Assembly (NCBI RefSeq): GCF_958295425.1
Contig: NC_081136.1
Location: 7,127,594 to 7,191,593 of the forward strand
Length of the DNA stretch: 64,000 nucleotides
From: Solea solea
Lineage: Eukaryota; Chordata; Actinopteri; Pleuronectiformes; Soleidae
Direction: 5' to 3'
The position numbers were made by a program, and so were the translations under genes. Of this stretch, positions 25,211 to 37,200 are shown piece after piece; the first letter of the stretch is position 1; every line of letters begins with the position of its first letter. Under the pieces are notes generated by a model. The model was not told the origin of the DNA. It saw only the letters and a list, made by a program, of their open reading frames with translations, and did no database searches.

Positions 25211-26113
25211 TCCAGAACTCTTTATTTATGCTGTGCAGTTGAATATTCCGATGTGTAAATGGCGAATCATTTACATGCAGAGGATGTTTCGCGTTTGCGA
25301 TGCCAGACGAGAGTGTGTGTGGGCCTGACGCCATGGCCCACAGTCTCTGTTATGGAACATGACTGCGGTGCCGAGGTCGTTCCATACACGACCGCAGAGC
25401 TGCGAGGTTCAAAACCAGCAGAGACTTGTTAACGTGACACCATTTGGACTCCGTGTTTTGACACTTGGCGCGCAAACGTGAGCTGAGGTTCACAAGGACC
25501 ACAAAACCAACCGGCGCTGTTGGAGGGATATGGATTTGCGTGACTCCCTCAGAGTTTGTTTGATTAATGTTCAAGCATGTATGACTCACTATGTACATGA
25601 TAAATGAGAAAAACATGAACTGTAAAATATTCCCACATTAATAAGATAAAGAGTATTAAATGAATTTATAAGCTGTAACTGTCCCACCAACTGCCTGAAA
25701 AGCCGCCATGAGAACACGGTATTTCACCCTAAGACCAGTGTGTTTTTGCGTAAAACTAACCACATTCATGATCAGAAGCATGGTAGCATTGTATAATAGA
25801 AAAGCGCCATTTGTGTGTGTGTGTAGCGGCAGCGCAGCAGTGGGCGGGGCAAGTAGGATTTTATCCAACTGCATTTTTGAGCAGCAGAATTCGCTTTTGA
25901 ACCCGTTTGCAGTCATCTCACTTTACTCGCGCAATGTTGTTGTTGTATCCATCTGTATTGGACAAAAAAAGAAGCATCACTTCCTGTGTGCAGCAAGGGT
26001 GACGCATGATCTAAACGCTGCCAAACTGAGAAACACGGAAAACGGAAGTTACGTACTACAGCTTTAAAGCTGCTTTTCTGAATTAGCGCCTCAGTAAAGT
26101 TGTTTTAGAAGAA

Positions 26114-26131
26114 GGGGGGGGGGGGGGGGGG
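26114..26131 (+). repeat. Poly(G) run of 18
   Basis: Eighteen consecutive G, then A and four more G. It could adopt quadruplex structure and is a likely site of sequencing or copy-number error. It lies about 0.9 kb upstream of the mad2l1 start. Confidence 0.9.
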
Positions 26132-26883
26132 AGGGGTTAAAGAGTCTCCTTCTCATTTGATGTGTAGAGAGGTGAGTGATACATGGCAGGAAGTCTGTGG
26201 TGGTGGGAAAAAAGAGCTGTCAATGGGCAAGAATCAGACTGTGAAATATGTCCAGGATGATGACGTAACTGCAGTCACCTCGTCCTTCAGCTGGCAGGGG
26301 AGCAGTGTGATATCCAGCTGTAACAACCCATGTGAAAATAGTGATTAAAATATGATTAAAATATGATTATTTGTTTGTTACTGTATGACAACCATTGTGA
26401 AACCACTAGACTGATATAAGAGTATACCCTGGGGATTATGGTGTTAAAGCCGAAGTATATGTTTCCTTTTGTGTCTTATGTGTACTGTTTATACCACTGT
26501 GTTTATAAAAAAAAAGATTAATGAATGTATTTGTTTTGACAATTCAATCTTTTATATCAATAATTGTTGTAAATCGATGAAACACTGAATGTACACAATT
26601 ATAATTCATATTTAACTTCATGAACTTTTTTTGTAAAAACTGAGCAAAAACAGAGTAAACAAAACGTTTGCCTTCATTTTGCATTTTCCAATCACATGTA
26701 TGAAATAATAACATTCTTAAACAAAACAAAGAGAAACAGTTGTAATAATACTTGTACGAATGAACTCCAGAGTAATAAAATGTAAGTGAAAGCAATACAA
26801 TGCAAGTTTTCGGCTAATAAAAGTAGACATAACTGTGATTTCTTGGAGTTACACTGAACTCTAGTGTCGAAAACGGGTCAGTG

Positions 26884-27051
26884 CCAATACAACCATGGTC
26901 AGTGCTCGTTTTAATGACGTCATCATATTGCGCGCTTCACGCATGCGCAACAGTGGCAGCTGGCAAATTTCAAACTAGGCGGCGGGTAGTTGCAGCTGAA
27001 AAAGGCTAAAAGAAAACACATCACAAACGTTTAAGTTAAATTTAAGTGAAC
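26884..27051 (+). promoter_or_regulatory. mad2l1: mad2l1 promoter and 5'UTR
   Basis: The 170 bases before the start codon pack several known promoter motifs. There is a CCAAT box (26884-26888), a perfect palindromic CRE TGACGTCA (26915-26922), an NRF1-like CACGCATGCGCA (26938-26949), a TTCAAA at 26969-26974 (reverse complement TTTGAA, the cell-cycle homology region core) and GGCGGCGGG (26978-26986). CCAAT plus CHR is a known layout of G2/M genes repressed by the DREAM complex, which fits a mitotic checkpoint gene. Motif function and the transcription start are inferred. Confidence 0.6.
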
Positions 27052-27115
27052 ATGACGAGCACATTGAAGGGCATCACTCTGAAGGGAAGCACGGAGCTTG
27101 TGGCGGAGTTTTTTT
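27052..27115 (+). CDS. mad2l1: mad2l1 coding exon 1
   Basis: 21 codons plus one base ([12 protein letters not shown]...VAEFF), donor GTGAGT. It encodes the flexible N-terminus and the start of the first HORMA helix. The split codon with exon 2 gives Ser. Confidence 0.95.
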
Positions 27116-27622
27116 GTGAGTATTTTCTAGAAAGTTGGTTGTTTTTAGTGCTTTTACTGGCCCGCTGTGTAAGACCGTGGACACGCAGTGCTAGTGCCGG
27201 CTAATGCTAACGTGGTGGAGCTTCCGCAGGAGGACAACACACAGAGAGTAAAGTAGCTGTCCCTTAGACACTTTAACACACGGTGAACCAAAGTCAACAT
27301 GCTATTCTACACATTTTAACTGTCGTGTTTTTAAATCGTGTTCCACGATGAGAAGGTGGAGGCGAACAAACGAGAGAATTCGGCTGAATTATATAATATC
27401 TGATGTACTAACAATGTAGGTCATAGACTACGAGATATGTCTGTCGCCAGTAAAATCAGTGCAACCCAAAAACTTTATTTATACAATGCAATGTACAAAC
27501 ACTTTATGAAATACAGATTATTAAATTTAAGAGCACAGAATTCAATTATTTTACAATCCATTTTGGAGCTATTGTGAACATAAACGAAATAAATAACAAT
27601 AAAAGGGTTAGAGGAAGAATTC

Positions 27623-27662
<40 letters not shown>

Positions 27663-28144
27663 GTGTGTGTGTGTATATATACATACATGTGCATGTTTCA
27701 GGTCATTTAGTCTCTTATGTCTTGAAATGAGTGCAAGGATATGTGTTACATCATGTCATGATTTTGTTTTGAAAATGATGAATTGTTCAGCCCTTAAGTG
27801 AATTGAACTGTTTACTTGTTTCTTCACGGTCTGTAACCTCTGTTTCCTTCCATCAATCACAGCTTTCGGCATCAACAGCATCCTGTACCAGCGGGGCATT
27901 TATCCTCCAGAGATGTTCACCAGAGTCACCCACTATGACATGAGCCTCCTGCTCACCACCGACTCCAAACTGAAGAACTACCTCACCAATGTGGTCTCTC
28001 AGCTTAAAGGTAAAAGCAGAGACATGTTTGCTTCTTCATCACACGTCTCACGGAAGTAAAAAAAATATATACTGTATATATATGTGTATGTATATATATA
28101 TATGTGTATGTATATATATATGTATGTTTGTGTGTGTATGTATG

Positions 28145-28226
<82 letters not shown>

Positions 28227-30660
28227 TAAATAAATAAAACTAGGGAATAGGGAAGAATAGAACTCCACAGATTTGTATGTTTTCTAAATAATCTGTAATT
28301 GAGTAAGCATTTTGTGTTTTTTAAGCATACATGGCAAATTTGTGATATTCCTAATTTCCCATATCTGAGGATTTGATGCTTTTTTTGTCCCAGACAATGA
28401 TAAATGTCTATATTTTGTAGAACAAGGTTGAGGAAATAATATGAATTGGTCCCGTAAAAAAATCACTTAATTGTGACACAAATGAATGACCAGACACATG
28501 ATCCCACGTTCAAGAAGCTGCAACTAGAGAATTGTGTTCATTTATTGATTATTAGTGTTAATTTTATGATCCCCAGCTAACCTAAAAGCATCACTACATT
28601 AATAGGACGGTTCAGCTTAGTGTCTGTGGTTTGTCGTGTCTGTTACAGAGTGGCTGTTTGAGTGCACGGTGCAGAAGCTTGTGCTGGTGATCACGTGTCT
28701 GGAAACAAACGAGGTGCTGGAGAGATGGCAGTTTGACATCGAGTGCGACAAATCGGCCAAGGAGAGCAGGTCAGTTCAGTCCCTCAACACTCAACTACTG
28801 ACAGTGGTTTGATGCTCGTTTAAGTTATTGAATTTATTACATTTTAAAGGAAGATTTCTTGTGTGTGTTTGAGTGGCAGTACACTCTGATACCAGCAGGT
28901 GGCAGCTATGACTCGTTTCTTATTTCAACACTTTCCCTCATCAGTTATCAGTGTGTGTGTGGTAATTTTTAGTACTTAATGAGTACTAATCATTGAGCAC
29001 CTGGAGTTATAAATAACATTTCAGAATAACAAATTACACCATATACGTTTGTGTTTCAGTAACTTGAAACATTTGCTTTACATTAAAGCATAAGTGGCTG
29101 AATTAATATCGTAAATTTTACAATACTTTTCAGTGTTTTGAAAACAATAACCTCAAAACCAGTGGTTGTTACTATTAGAATTTCCTTTCAAACATTTGTT
29201 TACATGTCTGTGTAGCTTGCGCACACTCCTGATTCTTATCTTATCTTTTATTCTGTATGTTGTTGTTTTTTACAGTTTTTCTTTATGTGTCTAATCTTGG
29301 CGTATGCTGCTATGTCTTAAGCTGCTGCTATTGATTATCCCTCTATCTGGATTATAGGTCAACGTCCAGTTGCTACTGACTCGATGACTGTATTAATCTC
29401 CCTTTTCTCCCTCTTCTTTAACGTGTGTTTTTGACTGAGTTCATTCGTGTCTCCCAGTGCTCCCAGAGAGAAGTCCATCAAGACCATTCAGGACGAGATC
29501 CGCTCCGTCATCAGACAGATCACAGCCACGGTTACTTTCCTGCCTCTGCTGGAGACGCCATGTGAGTAACACAAACCGACAAACTCGTTCAGACCTGGTA
29601 GTAACATAAAAATGTTTACACGAACGTGTGCAGTCACTCTAAGACGACGACATTCGTTTGCTGGAGTGATTTAAAAAATTAAGCTATCTATTTGCAAACG
29701 TTCACCTGGGACCGTGTGATTTTTATCATCTGCCAATCCTCCACTTTGAATCAATGTCAACTGTACACACTTATTGCATGTTGCTCCGAGGGGTGAGAAT
29801 CTTTAGGTGCCTCACGATTCGATTAGAAAGTGATTAACGATGCACTTTCTATCAGTCTTTTGAAAGTCTCTGTCTCACTGTGTGTGGTTACCCACCACTA
29901 TTTTTAACAACAGTGCATTTGTAACGGAAAACAAGAGTTTAACTCCTTTCCATTATCATTAATTAAACTGTTACAACTGCATTGTGAAGAAGTCACGTCT
30001 TCAATCACAATTCACACATTTAAGGCGAAATGTAAACCGAATCATGCTTTTACGTGCAATATGTTCATCAGCTCAGCTTCATTAGCCCCCATGTGGCCCT
30101 CATTCATTGCTCTCACAATTGAGGGTGACTTCCTGGTGAGAAATCAGGCTTACTTAAGTTAAAGGTGAGATCCGGATGTGTGGAACACAAGACTTACAAG
30201 GAACAGCACCAGAGGCAACAGTAAATGCATGGATATTATGGAGACTGTCTCAGTTGCCCTATAGGATTACACAGTAGTGATTGCTGCCGGGCCAAACCGA
30301 TCTACTGGACCGAATCTAAAAGTTTTTGTAAGTACTATACACTTACGCACCCACATTTATAAACATGGAGAGTCCAGGTTTAAAAATCATAGATTTCCCA
30401 CTTTAATACCAGGTCTGAACATTGATTTTTTTTTGTTTTGTGGGCGTGTCAATGTGTTCTGACCCGGTCCTCCTCCTCCTCGTCCAGGTGCGTTTGACCT
30501 CCTGGTCTACACGGACAAAGACCTGGTGGTCCCAGAGAAGTGGGAGGAGTCAGGGCCTCAGATCATCAGCCAGTCGGAGGAAGTGCGCCTCCGCTCCTTC
30601 ACCACCTCCATCCACAAGGTGAACAGCATGGTGGCGTACAAGAGGGCCGACTCGGTTTAA
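27052..30660 (+). CDS. mad2l1: Mitotic spindle assembly checkpoint protein Mad2 (complete, 5 coding exons)
   Basis: Mad2 is a HORMA-domain protein that binds Mad1 at unattached kinetochores, converts between open and closed forms, and sequesters Cdc20 to restrain the APC/C. The joined exons 27052-27115, 27863-28009, 28649-28769, 29458-29561 and 30488-30660 total 609 bases, 202 residues plus stop; human MAD2L1 has 205. All introns are GT-AG and phases agree. Visible Mad2 signatures are [50 protein letters not shown], the safety-belt stretch [13 protein letters not shown] and [20 protein letters not shown] near the C-terminus. The extreme N- and C-termini differ from human (MTSTLKG; YKRADSV). 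The start has A at -3. No damage is seen, so it should be functional. Confidence 0.97.
27624..27662. repeat. (TA)n in mad2l1 intron 1
   Basis: About 19 tandem TA dinucleotides followed by a TG/TA mixture. Self-complementary. Confidence 0.9.
27863..28009 (+). CDS. mad2l1: mad2l1 coding exon 2
   Basis: Begins [14 protein letters not shown] and ends VVSQLK, donor GTAAAA. The acceptor is 'tccatcaatcacag'. It covers the early HORMA helices. Confidence 0.95.
28064..28223. repeat. Long (TA)n/(TATG)n in mad2l1 intron 2
   Basis: A compound tract of TA, TATG and TATGTG units ending in about 75 bases of uninterrupted TA (28149-28223). It starts only about 55 bases after the exon 2 donor. Reading frames of Tyr-Ile repeats across it are artefacts. 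Confidence 0.95.
28649..28769 (+). CDS. mad2l1: mad2l1 coding exon 3
   Basis: Encodes [15 protein letters not shown] through [13 protein letters not shown] to AKES, with the next codon split. These are central beta-strands of the HORMA fold. Acceptor 'gtctgttacag', donor GTCAGT. Confidence 0.95.
29458..29561 (+). CDS. mad2l1: mad2l1 coding exon 4
   Basis: Encodes [20 protein letters not shown] then [15 protein letters not shown]. It contains helix alpha-C, including the Arg that in human Mad2 (R133) is used for open/closed dimerisation. Donor GTGAGT. Confidence 0.95.
30488..30660 (+). CDS. mad2l1: mad2l1 coding exon 5 with stop
   Basis: The acceptor 'cctcgtccag' leads to [20 protein letters not shown] and on to the TAA at 30658-30660. 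It holds the mobile safety-belt segment that wraps around Mad1 or Cdc20 ligands. Confidence 0.95.
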
Positions 30661-31005
30661 ACGTCCCACGAGCTCTGCTCTGCCCGGCAACAACCCGTGC
30701 CCTTTACAGAAAACAGTAGATTTTACAGTGCTCTGTCCTACCTCCCGTCTGTCCTGTCCTTCTCAGAACTTCACCTCGTCTCATTTGTGTTTTTGCAGAC
30801 GTGTGTGCAAACATCTGCGTCCACACTGGTGTAAATATTTCTCTTGAACAGTGATTTATATGTTTTCTTTACTGTTGTTTTCCTCCTTTTCTTTCTTTCT
30901 CTCTCTCTCTCTCTCTCGCTCTAGTTGTCCAGCTCTGTTTTAGAAGCTAGTGGTTTATATGTTCAACTTTTATGTGAAAAAATAAATAAATAAAATGAAT
31001 ATAAT
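30661..31005 (+). terminator. mad2l1: mad2l1 3'UTR and poly(A) signal
   Basis: Overlapping AATAAA hexamers at 30981-30990 lie about 320 bases after the stop and are followed by 'tttgtgctcc'. Cleavage near 31005 is inferred. A CT-rich tract lies at about 30893-30918. Confidence 0.7.
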
Positions 31006-31845
31006 TTGTGCTCCATCACTCATATGGTATTACTGCTTTTGACCGAGAGGTGGCAGCGCAACACAATCTTCATTTTGAGTCTGAACTGCCCTGAGAAAGA
31101 AAATTATTACTTAAATTAGTAAAACCTAAGCAAATTAAGTTTATTCACATTAATATCTGTTACATTCACACCCCTAGAGCACCAAAATGTCTTCATAAAA
31201 AATGAAGCTACAAATTGATTGATTTATTTTAATAAAAACCAACATCAGTCCTTTCCAAACATCAAATATTAGTGAATTTTAGAAGAAAAAATGTAACCCT
31301 TAAATTGCCAACTTTTTGCTAGATGTACCTTCATTTTATGTTTTTTAAAAAAAGACAGAAATTATTTTCAATGTACTTCATGTAAACTGGGTTGTAATCA
31401 GGTTTATATGCATTATTATTTTTTTGTAATGTCACAGTTTATAAAATACTCACATTAACACACCCAGAGCACCAAAATGTGCTCATTAAAACAAGTTTTT
31501 GTCATAATGCATCAAAAATAGTGATTTCAACAGGTTTTAATGAGCACATTGTGACGTGTAGGTGTGTTAGTATTTTTAGTTAACTGATGTTTACAATAGA
31601 CTACAAATAAAAAGTAAATGAAAAAAAATGTGTCGGTGTGTTTAAGGGGTTAATATAGTCATCATTTATTAATTTTTGCTGAATTTAATTCATTTTAGGT
31701 TAAACATTTTTACAACCAATTTACAATTCGGCTGAGGCCCCCTGGTGGGCAATGAATGTAAATTAAATATTGTCCCGACCTATGCACATTATATTATAAA
31801 AATAATTATGGAAAAATAAAAGAACAACACACCAAACACATGGAA
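31006..31845. other. Spacer between convergent 3' ends
   Basis: An AT-rich interval between the inferred ends of mad2l1 and pde5a. 'acacccagagcaccaaaatgt' at 31459 echoes 'cacccctagagcaccaaaatgt' near 31168, a short internal duplication. No gene is seen. Confidence 0.5.
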
Positions 31846-34130
31846 AATTAGCATTATTCTTTAATAGCACATACCATTACTTGGCTCACAGTGTTTTAGT
31901 GGTGTCAACAGTTGCAGATGTGGAACTCTGTCAAAAACGTACCATATCATCTCTATATGAAATTATCTCGCCTGCAATAGACACTCACACAAGTCTGGGA
32001 TTCTCTCTTTAAAAAAAACAACAAAAAGATTATTCTTTTAATTAAAACAATCCTTTCTCTCTGGTGTAATGCCCTCTCATGAACATGCAAGGAAACAAAA
32101 AGAGCCAGAGACTAAAGCCGGGAGGAAATGTCGTCTGTTGTAGACAGGCACGTGAAACTGACTGCACACTTCTGAAAATACAAAAACAGCCACAGGGACA
32201 AATGAGCTTTCTGACCATGTGCATCTACAAAAGTGCTTTAGTTAAGACCAGGCTGTCTGTACTAGTTTGTTTCTGTTCATAAAAATGCACCTCTTATTGT
32301 GCGTACTACACTTCTACAAAGTCATCTGCTTGTTTAAGTGAGTAAATTAAATTTCGATTGGGCCTAATTCATCACCTAAAATCAGTTTAGACCATAATCT
32401 TTGGATGAAATAATGATTGAATTTGGTATCATACAGCTGTGGGATTGAAGAAAATTGCTGTTTTTTGTGTTTTTTATTATTGATGTTAGTTCTTTTCACT
32501 GGGAAGTTGTCACCAGTAAGTTTTGACACTGCTATTTTCTTTTTAAACAATTGATTAATTAGTAAAATACCTGGTTATTCAGTAATGAAGACAAACCAAA
32601 AGTTGAAAGCCCAGTTTTAACCATTTCATAACAGGAGTTTCTGCTGATTTCTATCCCTTTACAGTAAAAGGGATAGCCCACAATGCATCGTTCACTTATA
32701 AAAATAGGACGTACAAAAACAGCCTCTTATAGGAGAAAGGCATTCACGGGCTCGGAGAGATATGGACGAAATAAAATATAGTTTTGTTTTGTTTTTTTAA
32801 ATTGTGAGTTGGTCCTACTTTATCACAACAAGGCAGTGGAAGAATCTAGACCCTCTTTCCATTTGAATTCGCTGGCCTAGTCTTTGGCTATTGTTACATA
32901 AAAACAAAAGTCGATACAATACAGTACATTTCCAAACGTCATCTGAAAGAGTTGTTCTTATAAGAAAGCCCAGATGGGATTTCCCCCCCCCCCCTTTTTT
33001 TAAAGTATGAAAAGTACTTCTCCTACATAAAGAACCGTGTGCTCTTGACAAAAAGGACGACCCCTCCCCCACCCCGCCCCACAATATAGAAACTCTAATA
33101 AATATATAAAACAAACAAAAAATAAATATGCAATAGTTAAGACAATGAGTGAAAACATGTTCCAAAAGACTCAAACCCCTTGTAGTGCGTCTGCCGTGAT
33201 TCAAAACATATTTAACAAGCATATGGGATGAGTGCGACACTATGTAGAGTGTATATAGTATGTATACAATAATATCTGTAGCCCACTGGAAATAGTGCGG
33301 TGTCACCATTTAGTGATTCCCCCTAGAAACCCCACTACCTGTGAGAGATAGTGTGTGTGCGCTTGTGTGTGTGTGAGTGTGAGACTTCAAAATGAAAGCC
33401 ACTCTGTGCAAAAATAAAAACGGCTATTATTAATAAATATAGCTTAGTGCTGACTGTTATTGTCTCTGGTGAGTGACGGCTATTATGAATGAATAAGTCT
33501 GTCTCACAAAGTTTCACAAATTTAGCACAAAAGTGTGATTTACACGTGGAAACTGAACCAATGTCACCAGCTCGCTAACTAATGTTAGTTAGCTAACATT
33601 AAGCTAGCACGAGTCTGTGTTTAAGGGATTAAAGTGTATTTACACACACTTAGAGATATTATAACTTTTATAATTTCATAGGTGTGACCCTTTTTTTTTT
33701 TGCTAAAGCTAGCTAGACTGCCATTTAATTTAGAAAGTACATTTATGGGTTACTGTTAATGAGTTGTAATAGTTTTAAGCTCCATTTCGAACATTTTTCA
33801 TTTACTTTGGAGCATTATGGACACTATTTCATTCATAAATGAGCAATTTTTTTAACTTAACTGCAGACAAAAAGAGAACAATTATCTAAAATGTTGTTTT
33901 TTAAATAAAATAAAATGTTAGTGACTTTTCAAGTGTTTAAAACTTTTTTTTCCTTAATTATCGCAATATCGCGGATCACAAAAACTTGTGTACCGAGTGT
34001 AAAAATTGGATCACAAGTTAGATGTATCATGACATAATACAATCTTCTCCGTTTACGTTTATACCAAATTTATGAAACTTCGTGAGACTGTGTTGAACAC
34101 GTAAAAACCCAGGAAAGCTGTGCTGTGGAA
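31846..34130 (-). other. pde5a: Inferred pde5a 3'UTR
   Basis: This is the 2.3 kb between the pde5a stop and the inferred poly(A) site. It is AT-rich with few recognisable repeats. It contains a 164-codon minus-strand frame (32815-33309) that matches no protein I know and is best read as a chance frame within the UTR. The UTR length is inferred. Confidence 0.45.
31860..31865 (-). terminator. pde5a: Likely pde5a poly(A) signal
   Basis: On the minus strand this reads ATTAAA. Just downstream on that strand is a GU/U-rich element (TGTGTTTGGTGTGTTGTTC, about 31821-31840), the expected layout for cleavage and polyadenylation near 31845. Other AATAAA hexamers on the minus strand (for example 32473-32478) could give shorter ends. 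Confidence 0.5.
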
Positions 34131-34250
34131 TCACACCAAGCCGTTGACCAGTTCCTTCTCGCACTCCTCGGCCAAACGCTTCCAATTCTGCCGGTTTTTC
34201 TGACATCCCTCCAACAAAGGAGAACAGTACTCCGACATCCCAGCCAAAGT
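34131..34250 (-). CDS. pde5a: pde5a terminal exon with stop
   Basis: Reads [20 protein letters not shown] then [19 protein letters not shown] and TGA (complement of 34131-34133). It corresponds to the last helix of the catalytic domain and the C-terminal tail. Human PDE5A continues a few residues further. Confidence 0.95.
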   Translation of the reverse strand, partial: TLAGMSEYCSPLLEGCQKNRQNWKRLAEECEKELVNGLV

Positions 34251-37200
34251 CTGTGACAACAAGAAAAGTATAACATTTGTTATCATATTTCTTCACGATA
34301 TAAGACACGGTTTAAAAGGATGTGGATGTCTTTTCCCTAGGCACGGTAGATTGTCTGAATTACCTCATATAACTGAATGCAAATGGCATCAATGAAGGAC
34401 ACCTGCATGCTGGGAATCTTATCTCTCTTCTCACGATTCATTAGGTCCTAAAGTAAAGGGATGTAGAAAAAAAACAACAACACATCAGTGATATAAAGAC
34501 TAAAGCCCCCAAAACGGATCCCTGTGGTGCACCACAAGAAGAGGTTTTACCCCACGACACACAGAATGCAGTCACTCCAGTACTTACAATGGGTTCAATG
34601 TTGAGCTCTTGTCTCTCTTTATCCCCCTGCTCAAAAAACTCAGTGGCCACCAGCTCTGCGATCTGCATCACCGTCAAGAAGGGGGCGAAAAAAAGGCAAA
34701 AATGTAAAATACTCACACTTACTTTCGCTTTTAGTATTACTGAGTGACTGTCATTTTACGCTGTCATCACTTACGCTCAAATAATTGAATTTCAAGGAAT
34801 ATGTCACGACTTGACAATGGATATTGGAGTTCTCAAATATGTCTACAACAGATACATAACGTGCATAATAAACACCAATTTATGAATGTGTGTGTTGTGG
34901 CTAGGGCTGTGACAATGTTTCCGATTATTAATCAAATACTTAATAGCCAACTATTTTGATAATCCATTAATCAGTTTGAGTTTAAATGTGAATATGTTCT
35001 CGATTCTTTACTCCATATAACAATTAATACATTAAAACTGAATAATTTACAGGTTTGGTAAACACTGAACATTTTCGGACACTTTACGGACCAAACAAGT
35101 ACAAAATAATCGTGAGTTGCAGCCCGAGTTGTGGCCAAAATTGTCTGGGGCTCGGTAAAAAAGGACAAATATCTTTTTATATTATATTTAATTTATTTTA
35201 AAGGCAAGAACCAAAGGATTTGAGGCAGGTAAACAGTAAAATAGCGGAAGTGGCAGTGAAATAAGTTAAGTTGTATGAAGTTATGTTGAGCCAAAACATA
35301 ATTAAGTGAGTAAGACAGAGCAAATGGCCTGGCAGCGAGTGGTACCCACGCTAAGGTAATAGTCTCAGTGTGTATGCAGAAAGGTAAATGAGCTCTGACT
35401 GCAGCCTCAGGCTCTAATCAGGATCACACTCTATGTTTTTGTGAGTGTTGAAACTGACTGGGTTTGTAATCAAGGCTCAGCAGAGTGTAGAGGTGCAGGA
35501 ACCTCAGCCAGAGAGAAAGACGACTTATTACAGCTGACTAAACAAACACCAGGCATGAGGTAAACGTTACCCGTGATTCTAAGTAACTCTGTCTTTATTT
35601 ACTTGCCCTCATGTCAGTCAAAAAGTTCTTCATGTCAAAATAATAGTCCAGTGGCAGTGGATTTATTTTTTTTATTTTTTAAAGACTTCCAACAACAGCA
35701 AAACACACAGACCGGATTCATGAAAGTGTGTCTGTTGAATTTAGAGGCGGTTGAAGACCGACTAATTATGCTGTTAAAGGGCCAGTGTGTAAAATCTAGG
35801 TGGATTTATTCTTCTTTTTGCAGAAATCAAAGAAAATTTTAAAGGAGCACAATCACTGTATTCTATGAAATGTTGTTTTTATTACCCTGGGATGAGCCTT
35901 TTTATATTTTGGACCCTCATGTTTTTATCATTTCTTCCAATACGCTTTGCTAAATGTTACACAATATGCCGTTAAGTTAACTACTTTAGTGGGGGAAAAA
36001 AGTTATTGTTAAATCATTTCAACTATTATTTTGTTAAGTGAAAAGGCAGAAGTGCATTGATACACATTTAAGTAACATGTGGAACATGTAAAGCCAATAG
36101 TAACAGTAGAAATCCAGTGAAAAAGGAATCATTCTTATTATTTGATAGTTTCAATTTACTGAAACTGTCGCTAATCAGTATTTCTGGAACACTCCCACCA
36201 GCTTGATTACATGCCCCACCTTAATTCATTTCACCTGTGTCCTTTTAGCCACACCCACATGATTAAGTCCTCCCTCATCATTCAATCCATTATCAGTTTG
36301 GGTCTTTGAACAGCAGCCATTTTGACCGGTAAGACAATTATGGGTGTAAATAATCGATAATGAACGATGGCTTTGTCCATGTAGCTTCTCCCCCCCATGT
36401 GAGGGTGAAAGCACCTTGTTGTAATCTTCCTCTCAGCTCAGCTCAGGCAGATGAGATGCACCGTTTGTTAATGAGATCCGGATGAGACGCTCGTGTGAGT
36501 GTTTAAATGAGGACACATTAGCGTGTGTGTGCGTTTTGCTGGCCTGAGTTTTAAAAGGTGTCGTCTGAGGACACAGCTGCTTTTATTAATGAGCGCACAC
36601 TCATGAAAACACACACACGCACACTAACACTAGTGTGTGGCTCATAACGAGGTGTGGACTAACCGAGGTCACCAAGGAGAAGGATGAAACCATTATGTGT
36701 GTGTGTGTGTGAGGTCTTGCATTTGCTACCTCTTCAAGACCTTTTCTAGCATAAACACTGACCTTGTTAGGACCGGTAGTCTTCATGGAGACCAAAACCT
36801 GGTCTTAAGTAGGCAGAATCTAATTTCTGAGGAACTTGTTAAATTCAGGGTCAAGATTTGAATTAGATTAGGTTAGGGTTTGGGTTTTAATTGTTCTAGT
36901 TAAGGTTAGGGTTGACGAATTGTTTAGTTCTGAGAGGAACAGCTACACAAACCTGTGTGTGTGAGTGAGCGAGAGAGAAAGACAAAGAGAAGAACAGTAA
37001 ACAGAAGTGAGGACAGAGAGTAAAGCCTACGTCACACAGAGATAGGATTTTCAAATCTGAGAGAGAGTGAGATCTGAGAGATTCCAGGAATTTGGGATCT
37101 CACAGAAACACGCGTGATTTAACGTGACTTCAGACTGTCGTCATCGTCGATTAATAGCCGTTGTGTGGGAAAAAATGGCTGAGGAGAAGGAATCAATTTG

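Larger units (their letters stand above)
17600..26880. other. Intergenic, repeat-rich, no supported gene
   Basis: No exon set was recognised. The stretch holds TG/CA tracts near 18034, 18413, 20067, 22291, 23569 and 23755, a GC-rich repeat block at 18840-19440 with three ATTGG motifs, a nested MITE at 20899-21636, a fish 'acttgagtaaaagtacaag' repeat at 24205-24585, a LINE 3' fragment at 24785-25210, a further repeat-like block at about 25690-26090 and an 18-base G run at 26114-26131. Confidence 0.6.

Noticed and set aside
27999..28268. Tyr-Ile repeat open frames
   Set aside because: They are translations of the TA microsatellite in mad2l1 intron 2.
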